A DNA stretch of 42,243 bases from JBOHRE01 sp050732635 (GTDB taxonomy: Bacteria; Gemmatimonadota; Gemmatimonadetes; Longimicrobiales; RSA9), in contig JBOHRE010000020.1 of the NCBI GenBank assembly GCA_050732635.1, forward strand, positions 1 to 42,243. Reading direction: 5' to 3'. Below the pieces are notes generated by a model. It had not been told where the DNA came from. It saw nothing but the letters and a program-made list of their open reading frames with translations, and searched no databases. Shown in pieces: positions 7,525-13,899 of the stretch (the stretch's first letter is position 1; every line of letters starts with the position of its first letter). A program made the position numbers and the translations under genes.

Positions 7525-8724
7525 ATGAGCACCGTGACCCAAACGGCCGGGACGACTACGGGCGGGCCACGCTCGCTCGCCGAGCTGCCCACGCCGTGCG
7601 CGGTCGTCGACGTGCCGCGCATGCGCGCGAACCTCGACCGCATGGCCGCGTACACGCTCGCGCACGGACTGGGGCTGCGGCCGCACGTGAAGACCCACAA
7701 GAGCGCGGTGCTCGCGCGCGAGCAGCTCGAGCGAGGCGCGCTCGGCGTCACCGTTGCCACCGGGCGCGAGGCGGTCGTGATGAGCGACGTCGCCACCGAC
7801 ATCTTGCTCGCCTATCCAACCGTCAGTCACAGCCGCCTCGCCGTGGTCGGCGCGTTGCCGGCGGCCACGCGGCTGAGCGTGGCGCTCGACTCGACCGAGG
7901 CAGTCGACGCGCTCGCCGGCGCCGCAGCCCGCGCGTCGCGGACGGTCGGCGTGCTGGTCGAGGTCGATGTCGGCATGCAGCGCTGCGGCGTGCAGACGGT
8001 CGACGCCGCGCTCGCTGTGGCGCGCCGAACCGCCGAGCACGATGCGCTGGCGTTCCGCGGCGTCATGTTCTACCCCGGCCATATCCGCGAGCACGTCGAC
8101 GCGCAGGACGCCGCGCTCGAGCGGCTGAACGCGGAGCTCGGCCGATTCCTCGACGGCCTGCGCGACGCAGGCGTGACCGTAGAGGTCGTGAGCGGCGGCT
8201 CCACGCCCACCGCCTGGAACGCCCACCGCGTCCCGGCCCAGACGGAGGTCCGCCCCGGCACCTACATCTTCAACGACCGCACGACCGCCGTGATCGGTGC
8301 CTGCGATTGGGACGAGTGCGCGTACTCGGTGCTGGCGACGGTGGTCAGCACGGGCGTTGCCGGTCAGGCCGTGATCGATGCGGGGTCGAAGGCGCTGGCG
8401 CGCGAGGAGCTGCGCGGCCCGGCCAGTCAGACGATCGACCTCGGCCACGGCCGCGCGACGCCGGCCAGCGGGCTGGCGGCGCTGCTCGATCGGCCGGAGA
8501 TCAGCGTGCGCGCCACATCCGAGGAGCACGGCATTCTCGACCTGTCGCAGGCCGGCTGGCGGCCGCGCGTCGGCGAGCGCGTGCGCGTCGTGCCCAACCA
8601 CGTCTGTGTGTCGGTGAATCTGCAGGAGGTTGTCTGGGGGGTCGACGGCGACGACGTGGTCGCGCGCTGGGACGTCACGGCGCGGGGGTGGACGGTGGGG
8701 GGAGGGGTCCAGGCGCGCGGGTAG
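7525..8724 (+). CDS. PLP-dependent D-serine dehydratase / D-threonine aldolase-like enzyme
   Basis: The protein is 399 residues from the ATG at 7525 (a TTG at 7495 would add ten). It has the alanine-racemase-type N-terminal barrel: LPTPCAVVD, then RPHVKTHK (residues 52-59), which contains the PLP lysine. VSGGSTPT forms the phosphate-binding loop. The C-terminal motif PNHVCVSVN supplies the His and Cys that bind the metal ion in the DSD1/D-threonine aldolase family. The enzyme likely cleaves or dehydrates D-beta-hydroxy amino acids in the cytoplasm; sequence alone does not separate the two activities. Its last seven codons and stop lie inside copy A of the 47-bp repeat described at 8703-8796. 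Confidence 0.88.
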   Translation: MSTVTQTAGTTTGGPRSLAELPTPCAVVDVPRMRANLDRMAAYTLAHGLGLRPHVKTHKSAVLAREQLERGALGVTVATGREAVVMSDVATDILLAYPTVSHSRLAVVGALPAATRLSVALDSTEAVDALAGAAARASRTVGVLVEVDVGMQRCGVQTVDAALAVARRTAEHDALAFRGVMFYPGHIREHVDAQDAALERLNAELGRFLDGLRDAGVTVEVVSGGSTPTAWNAHRVPAQTEVRPGTYIFNDRTTAVIGACDWDECAYSVLATVVSTGVAGQAVIDAGSKALAREELRGPASQTIDLGHGRATPASGLAALLDRPEISVRATSEEHGILDLSQAGWRPRVGERVRVVPNHVCVSVNLQEVVWGVDGDDVVARWDVTARGWTVGGGVQARG

Positions 8725-8796
8725 GGCGGGCGTTGGCGCGTTAGGCTTTAGGGGTCCAGGCGCTTCTGCGGGGGCGGCGGGGGCGCGTTAGGCCGT
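8703..8796. repeat. 47-bp tandem repeat element, locus 1 (two copies)
   Basis: Copy A is 8703-8749 and copy B is 8750-8796, each exactly 47 bases, followed by the start of a third copy (AGGGG at 8797). Both begin AGGGGTCCAGGCGC and end GCGCGTTAGGC plus three bases, with a variable G-rich middle. The same unit recurs in two tandem copies at 26586-26679. Both loci lie between convergent genes. Copy A overlaps the 3' end of the upstream coding sequence and provides its stop codon. Function is unknown. Confidence 0.85.
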
Positions 8797-8805
8797 AGGG
8801 GCGCA

Positions 8806-9471
8806 TCAGACTCGCAGGCGGAACTGGACGCCGGTGCGCTCCAGCTCGGTGCCGAGGGCGGCGGCCACCAGCTCTGCAACGCGGGTGATCGCGGCCGGGT
8901 CGCCCACCAGGTCGAAGTGGCGGAAGTCGAGCGCCAGCACCTTGCAGAAGTGGAAGCCCTGGATCCAGCGGCGGTAGCGGTCGTGCAGGCCTGCCCAGTA
9001 GCCGTACGGCACGCTGCGCTCCTCGCTGCGGGCACGCGTGGCGATGCGCCCGACGACATCCTCGAGGGGGCCGTGCAGGTAGATCATCAGTCGTGGCGGG
9101 CGCGCCGCCGGCGCATGCGTCAGCTCCGCGTACAGCCGCTGATAGAGGTCGTATTCCAGCGGCGAGAGCAGCGCCCGCTCGTAGAGTCCGCGCGCGAATA
9201 CCTCTGCATCTTCGTACCAGGTGCGGTCGATGATCCAGTCGCCGCCCTCCGCGCGGATGCGGCGCATGCTTTCCATGCGCCTGGCCAGAAAATGCAGTTG
9301 CAGCGGCAGGGCGTAGCGGCGCGTGCCGTCGCTGTCGCCGTAGAACAGGCCGAGCCACGGATTGTCATCACCGGTGTTCTCGAGCGCGGCCGCGAAGCCG
9401 AAATAGCGCGCGAGCGCGCGGGCAAGAGTCGTCTTGCCCGTGCCGACCATACCGGAAACGGCCAGGAGCAT
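8806..9471 (-). CDS. Deoxynucleoside kinase family protein
   Basis: From the ATG at 9471 the product is 221 residues (a TTG at 9504 would add eleven). The N-terminus MLLAVSGMVGTGKTTLARAL is a Walker A P-loop. Further motifs are ENTGDDNPWLGLFY, the DRTWYED segment matching the D/E-R-S catalytic and substrate site of the dCK/dGK family, and a lid-like arginine region (RIATRARSEERSV). These enzymes phosphorylate deoxynucleosides for nucleotide salvage in the cytoplasm. The preferred base cannot be assigned. The gene is divergent from the desaturase and ends ten bases beyond the 47-bp repeat block. Confidence 0.85.
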   Translation of the reverse strand: MLLAVSGMVGTGKTTLARALARYFGFAAALENTGDDNPWLGLFYGDSDGTRRYALPLQLHFLARRMESMRRIRAEGGDWIIDRTWYEDAEVFARGLYERALLSPLEYDLYQRLYAELTHAPAARPPRLMIYLHGPLEDVVGRIATRARSEERSVPYGYWAGLHDRYRRWIQGFHFCKVLALDFRHFDLVGDPAAITRVAELVAAALGTELERTGVQFRLRV

Positions 9472-9587
9472 CTGCGGCGAACGTGAGGGATGCCGGGGAG
9501 GCAAGGCTCAAGATAGAGGGCGGCGCTGGGCGGCACAGGGGTTGCGCTACGCTGTGGATCGCGCGACCTTTCAAGGTTAGGCAACGT

Positions 9588-9621
9588 GGCCCCGCGGGGT
9601 GGAGCCCCGCCGGGGCCTTTT
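9588..9621 (+). terminator. Plus-strand intrinsic terminator just upstream of the desaturase
   Basis: GGCCCCG (9588-9594) pairs with CGGGGCC (9611-9617), and the inner CGGGG/CCCCG arms extend the stem past a one-base bulge. A TTTT tract follows (9618-9621). The hairpin ends 28 bases before the desaturase ATG, in a divergent intergenic region with no plus-strand gene to its left, so it resembles a leader attenuator or a small-RNA end. Confidence 0.7.
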
Positions 9622-9649
9622 CAGTTCTTGGGCACGGAGCCGCTCATTC

Positions 9650-10474
9650 ATGCCGGGATTCGGTCTTCTCTCCCAGCCGTGGTGGGTCGCCGCGATATGG
9701 ATCGCGGCGGTCGGCCATCTGTCCAGTACGGCCGTGACGCTGTATCTGCACCGCTCCGCCACGCATGGCGGCGTCCGCTTCCATCCGATCGTCGAGCACG
9801 CCATGCGCTTCTGGCTGTGGCTGACGACCGGCATGAACACGCGCGAGTGGGTCGCGGTGCATCGCAAGCATCACGCGTTCTCGGATCGGGAGGGCGATCC
9901 GCACTCCCCGTCGAACGAGGGCTTCTGGGAGATCGTGCTCGGCGGCGTCTTCTTCTACCGTGAAGCCGCGAAGGACGACGAGACGCTGGAGAAGTACGGC
10001 AAGGGCTGCCCGAACGACTGGATCGAGCGCAATGTCTACAACCGGGTCACCTGGCTCGGCATCGTGCTCATGCTGTTGATCGATCTGTATCTGTTCGGGC
10101 CCGTGCTCGGCCTCTTCGTGTGGAGCGCGATGACCATCTGGCTGCCGATCTTCGGCAATGTGATCAACGGCATCGGCCACGCGCTCGGCTATCGCAACTT
10201 CGCCACGAAGGACGAGAGCCGGAACATCATTCCGCTCGGCCTGTTCGTGGCGGGTGAAGAGCTGCACAACAACCACCACGCCGATCCGCGCTCGGCCAGG
10301 TTCCGCGCTCGCTGGTTCGAGCTCGACATCGGCTGGATCTATATCTGGGTGCTCAAGGCTGTTCGGCTGGCGGAGGTGATCTACGCCCGCACCGCATCGG
10401 TCGGCGAGTTCGCCAAACGCCACCTCACGGAGACCGAGCTGAGCACGCCCGACGTCGGCGGCGCGAGCGCCTGA
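9650..10474 (+). CDS. Membrane acyl desaturase (delta-9 type)
   Basis: The 274-residue integral membrane protein contains the three histidine boxes of the di-iron acyl desaturases: HRSATH, HRKHH and HNNHH (in GEELHNNHHAD). Hydrophobic segments occur near residues 12-30, 55-70, 140-165 and 170-190. It introduces a cis double bond into acyl chains and so controls membrane fluidity; whether the substrate is acyl-CoA, acyl-ACP or lipid-bound is not decided by the sequence. The ATG at 9650 is used because the upstream extension is Arg-rich and runs into the terminator hairpin. The preceding hairpin suggests leader-level control. Confidence 0.93.
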   Translation: MPGFGLLSQPWWVAAIWIAAVGHLSSTAVTLYLHRSATHGGVRFHPIVEHAMRFWLWLTTGMNTREWVAVHRKHHAFSDREGDPHSPSNEGFWEIVLGGVFFYREAAKDDETLEKYGKGCPNDWIERNVYNRVTWLGIVLMLLIDLYLFGPVLGLFVWSAMTIWLPIFGNVINGIGHALGYRNFATKDESRNIIPLGLFVAGEELHNNHHADPRSARFRARWFELDIGWIYIWVLKAVRLAEVIYARTASVGEFAKRHLTETELSTPDVGGASA

Positions 10475-10518
10475 GCCTCACGGTCGGCGCGCCTCGGCCG
10501 GCGCGGTACCAAAACAGC

Positions 10519-10545
10519 GACGGGCCGCTCTCCGAGCGGCCCGTC
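10519..10545. terminator. Bidirectional terminator between convergent genes
   Basis: GACGGGCCGCTC (10519-10530) and GAGCGGCCCGTC (10534-10545) form a perfect 12-bp stem with a three-base loop. On the minus strand it is followed by GCTGTTTTGG, a short T-tract. On the plus strand the tract is weaker. It closes both the desaturase and the minus-strand gene ending at 10604. Confidence 0.8.
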
Positions 10546-10603
10546 TGCGTTCAGGAGCCCCGTCGCCTCCGCTGCCTGCAGCATCACGGGTCGGCGTTGC
10601 GCC

Positions 10604-11230
10604 TCAGCGGTTCCCCCGGCGCCGGGACTCCCAGTCACCACTGTTGCGACGACGGTCACGATCGCGGTCGTAGACGCCGCCGTCGCGGCGGTCGCGTGGG
10701 TCCAGCCGGCCGAGCACGCCGCGGTCATCGCCGCACCGGCGCCGCTCCTGGCTCAGCTGCCGCGCCTGCCGATCCAGACGCGCGTGTAACTGGTCGTGCT
10801 GGCGGTGCCAGTTGCGGGCGTGCGTGTTGCGATGCGTGCGGTGCCACTGCTCGTGCTGCCGCTCGAGCTGGTCGTAGCGCCGCTCGATCCGCTGGTAGCA
10901 CGCCCGGGCACTGCGATCGTTGCTGCGGCCGCGGCCCAACCCGATCCCCGCCGCGCGCGCCGCGACATCGAGTCCGATCTGACCGGGGTGGTCACGCCCG
11001 CCGATCGGCGGGCCGCCGCCCCGGCGCTCGTCGTCATACCAGTCGTCGTCATCGTCGTCCCAGTCGTCGTCGTCCCAATCGCGGCCGCGGTCGCTGTCGC
11101 GGTCCAGCGTAGCGCCGCGCAGGGCGCGCTCCAGCTCCGCCAACGGGATCGACTGAGCCTGTGCCAGGGTCGGCGCCGCGACGATGAGCAGGGAGAGGGC
11201 GAGCACGATCTCGAGATTCAGCCGTCTCAT
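10604..11230 (-). CDS. Exported low-complexity Asp/Arg/His-rich protein
   Basis: The ATG at 11230 is preceded by a GGAGGT ribosome site. The 208-residue product has a signal peptide (EIVLALSLLIVAAPTLAQAQ). An acidic tract (DWDDDDWDDDDDDWYDDE, about residues 52-69) and a Gly/Pro-rich hinge follow. Next comes a long helical region rich in Gln, His and Arg (RRYDQLERQHEQWHRTHRN and onward), likely coiled coil, and a basic tail. No family is recognised. The Asp and His density suggests metal or polyanion contacts, but this is only a composition argument. It is monocistronic, with a terminator downstream. Confidence 0.7.
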   Translation of the reverse strand: MRRLNLEIVLALSLLIVAAPTLAQAQSIPLAELERALRGATLDRDSDRGRDWDDDDWDDDDDDWYDDERRGGGPPIGGRDHPGQIGLDVAARAAGIGLGRGRSNDRSARACYQRIERRYDQLERQHEQWHRTHRNTHARNWHRQHDQLHARLDRQARQLSQERRRCGDDRGVLGRLDPRDRRDGGVYDRDRDRRRNSGDWESRRRGNR

Positions 11231-11423
11231 CGATTCTGACCTCCGATGCGGTCGCTGAGGAATCCAACCACCCAGGGACGAAGTCAGGATCCGGGCCCGG
11301 ATCGACGTGGCCGCAGAATTCCGCGCGGTTACGCGACGAACGCGGCTCTTGCCGGGCCGATTCGAGATGGCGGAATGACCCCCAGGGAGCGCACTCGGCG
11401 TCCTCGGTGGTGGACAGACATGC

Positions 11424-12473
11424 TCACCAGGCGAGGCCGTCCCAGATCGCCGGGTCCTCGTTGCCCAGGACCCAGACCGAGAAGCCGCGCAGGCCGTGGC
11501 GGCGCGCGAGCTCGAGGCGGGCGGAAAAGCTGCGCGCATCCTCGAGGAAGATCCACTCGAAGGTGCCGCCTCGCGCGTAGACGCCATAGGTGACCTGCTG
11601 GTCCTCGAGCCATTCGACGCGGGCGTCGTAACGCTCGAGGAGCGCGCGAGCGCGGGCATGGCTGACCGCTTCGCTGTAAGAGCGCGCCAGCTCGGGCAGG
11701 ATCCGGTCCTCCTGCGAGGTATACCAGTGCTGCGAGCCGGTGGCGATGCCGAGCGAGAGCTTCTCGGCCGGCACGCTGCGCAGGAAGTACTCGACGACCT
11801 GCTCCATCCAGGGCAGCCCGGCCTGAGGCCCGGGCGGCGTGCGGCGCGTGTGCTGGGAGTAGCTCATGATCGAGATGAAGTCGGCAATGCGGCCGATCGC
11901 CTCGAGGTCGTACCCCGCGCGCCAGTTCTGGAAGAGCCAGCCGTGGTAGCGCGTGGGACCGGGCAGCGCATCCGGGCGGTGCACCACCGCCATGCTGATG
12001 CTGTAGCCGGCGTCGTGCAGTGCCGCCGCGGCCTCCTCGAAGAAGCGGGTGTACGCATCGCGGTCCTGGATCGCGATGTTCTCGAAGTCGAACTGGATCC
12101 CGGCGTAACCGTGGCGCCAGCACAGCTCGACCAGGGTGCCGATCGCCCTGCGCCGTGCTGTTTCATCGGCGAGCAGTGCGCTCAGCAGCTCCTGGTCGAA
12201 GCCCGGATTCACGATCAACGGCATGACGGCAACGTCGTGCTCGGCAGCCAGCCGGATCAGGCGCGGATCGATGTCGCCCCAGACGACGCCCTGCTCGTTG
12301 ACCGAGTAGCCGGTCGGCGCGACCACATCAACGCGCTCGACATGCGCGGCAAAGCTCTGCCAGCTCTGCTCGTTGTCCTGGTAGTAGAACAGACGCTCGA
12401 GCTGCTGGGCGTGCACCGCTGGAACCATCGAGGCCAGCAGCACGCAGATCGTCAGGACCACGCTCCGTGACAT
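11424..12473 (-). CDS. Exported GH18-type glycoside hydrolase-like protein (YaaH/SleL-like)
   Basis: This 349-residue protein has a signal peptide (SVVLTICVLLASMVPAVHAQ) and a TIM-barrel pattern of the GH18 superfamily. VVAPTGYSV is the first barrel strand, and GYAGIQFDFENI carries the catalytic DxxDxDxE-like strand, with the terminal Glu as likely acid/base. ISIMSYSQH and the C-terminal LRGFSVWVLGNEDPAIWD, close to the usual G.s.WslG.ed motif, complete the barrel. It is likely periplasmic or surface-located and acts on N-acetylglucosamine-containing polymers such as peptidoglycan. It lies downstream of susD on the same strand, but a strong hairpin separates them. Confidence 0.85.
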   Translation of the reverse strand: MSRSVVLTICVLLASMVPAVHAQQLERLFYYQDNEQSWQSFAAHVERVDVVAPTGYSVNEQGVVWGDIDPRLIRLAAEHDVAVMPLIVNPGFDQELLSALLADETARRRAIGTLVELCWRHGYAGIQFDFENIAIQDRDAYTRFFEEAAAALHDAGYSISMAVVHRPDALPGPTRYHGWLFQNWRAGYDLEAIGRIADFISIMSYSQHTRRTPPGPQAGLPWMEQVVEYFLRSVPAEKLSLGIATGSQHWYTSQEDRILPELARSYSEAVSHARARALLERYDARVEWLEDQQVTYGVYARGGTFEWIFLEDARSFSARLELARRHGLRGFSVWVLGNEDPAIWDGLAW

Positions 12474-12501
12474 GTCTCGGACTCGCGGCGTTCGAAACGC
12501 G

Positions 12502-12527
12502 CCGCGGGCGTCTGGCGACGCCCGCGG
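12502..12527 (-). terminator. Terminator-like hairpin after the susCD pair
   Basis: CCGCGGGCGTC (12502-12512) and GACGCCCGCGG (12517-12527) form a perfect 11-bp stem with a four-base loop. On the minus strand it is followed by CGCGTTTCG, a weak T-tract. It separates susD from the GH18-like gene. Confidence 0.6.
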
Positions 12528-12561
12528 ACGTGTGAGCGTTCCGCTGGCGGCGGGGGCCGGC

Positions 12562-13866
12562 TCACGATGCCGGTGGTGTGCTCAACTGGCAGATATCGGT
12601 CGGCGCATTCGCGTTTCGATCACACTCGCTGCGCGGCACCATCATGAACTCGTACTTGACGGGCTCGCCGAAGCGGCGCAGGTCGGACCAGCGCACGGCT
12701 TGCAGGTACAGCTCGTACTCGCGCTCGTACAGGATCTGATCGAGCACCTGCTGCTGGGTCGGAAGCAGCGGCACATACGGAGGCAGACATGCCACGGGCT
12801 CGTCGAGAACGGACGAGCACTGCGTGCGCACCTCGTTGATGAGAGCGATCGCGGCGGCCAGGTTGCCCTGTCGCGCATGGATCTCCGCCCGGATCAGCTT
12901 CATCTCGTCCGGCAGGTAGGCGGGGAAGGACGCGTCCCGTATGAAGTACTTGGTGTGATGATCGAGCGGCCCATGCGCGCCGGCGATATCGGCCGGCGTC
13001 ACCCAGTAGTCGACGCGCTCGTCGCCGGGTTCGGCGTCGAGACGGAACCGATCCTCCGGCCGCATCTGAAAGGCATTGCCGGAAGCGTACCAGAGAACCC
13101 ACAGCGGATTGGGGTCGGTGGCCGTGAACCGGAACTCGGAGAGGACATCGGGATCCACGTTTTGGGCGGCCGCCATGGCGCGCGCCTCATCACCGAACAT
13201 CAGGCTGAAGCGCGCGTCCATGGCTTCGATGGTGTTGGCCAGGTCGAAGCCGGGCGCAAGAATTTGCGTGTCGAAGTCGCTGGATGGCGGCGTCTGCTGA
13301 ATCTGTGCGCGCGCCTCGTCCAGCAGTGTCAGCACCGCCTGGACAGCCTCGGCTCGGCTGGCGAACTCTGGCTGTGTGTTGTCCGGGCCGGGCGCGAGCG
13401 GAATCCGCTCGAAGATCTGCAGCAGATTTCCGAACGCCATGGCCTTGAACAGCCTCGCCAGTGCAATGATGCCGCTGCGGGTCGCCGTCTCCAGCGGCAC
13501 ATCCGGCGCGTTGTCGATCAGCAGATTCGCGACCTGTACCACGTCGTACATAGCGGCCCACGGCCCCTCGGACGGATCCAGGTTGTTATCGATCTCCACA
13601 CCTGCGTCGACATTCTTGTAGGAATCGAAGGTTGCTGAACCAGCGCCGATCTCATCAGTCACCAATCCGACGACGTAGACCGGGTCGACCAGCTCGTTGC
13701 CCCATTCGGCCTGCAGCCCGATCGCCAGGCGGCGAATCCCCTCCGGATCGGAGATGACCTGTTCCTCGGGCGGCAGATTCGGATCGACCAGGTCCAGGTC
13801 GCAGGCGCCGAGCGCGAACACGGCAGCGAGCGCCAGAAGCGACGTGCAGCATCTATGGATCTTCAT
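12562..13866 (-). CDS. SusD/RagB-family outer-membrane lipoprotein
   Basis: This 434-residue protein has a type II signal peptide with lipobox LGAC (Cys22). It continues with the SusD-type helical sequence: DPEGIRRLAIGLQ, WAAMYDVVQVANLLIDNAPD and LARLFKAMAFGNLLQIFERIPL. Near the C-terminus come ILYEREYELYLQAVRWSDLRRFGEP and KYEFMMVPRSE. SusD proteins are surface lids that capture nutrients for a SusC-type TonB-dependent channel. The susC gene lies 33 bases upstream on the same strand. It is slightly shorter than many Bacteroidetes SusDs. The substrate is unknown; no polysaccharide-degrading cluster surrounds it. Confidence 0.93.
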   Translation of the reverse strand: MKIHRCCTSLLALAAVFALGACDLDLVDPNLPPEEQVISDPEGIRRLAIGLQAEWGNELVDPVYVVGLVTDEIGAGSATFDSYKNVDAGVEIDNNLDPSEGPWAAMYDVVQVANLLIDNAPDVPLETATRSGIIALARLFKAMAFGNLLQIFERIPLAPGPDNTQPEFASRAEAVQAVLTLLDEARAQIQQTPPSSDFDTQILAPGFDLANTIEAMDARFSLMFGDEARAMAAAQNVDPDVLSEFRFTATDPNPLWVLWYASGNAFQMRPEDRFRLDAEPGDERVDYWVTPADIAGAHGPLDHHTKYFIRDASFPAYLPDEMKLIRAEIHARQGNLAAAIALINEVRTQCSSVLDEPVACLPPYVPLLPTQQQVLDQILYEREYELYLQAVRWSDLRRFGEPVKYEFMMVPRSECDRNANAPTDICQLSTPPAS

Positions 13867-13899
13867 CGGATTTCTCTGGCTCCGTTTCGTGCGTCAGCG

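Noticed and set aside
6730..8601. Minus-strand ORF of 623 codons
   Set aside because: It is a shadow of the LamG-like and PLP-enzyme genes; it crosses two genes with opposite-strand motifs.
8806..9504. TTG start at 9504 for the deoxynucleoside kinase
   Set aside because: The added residues are Pro/Arg-rich and the family normally begins directly before the P-loop, as with the ATG at 9471.
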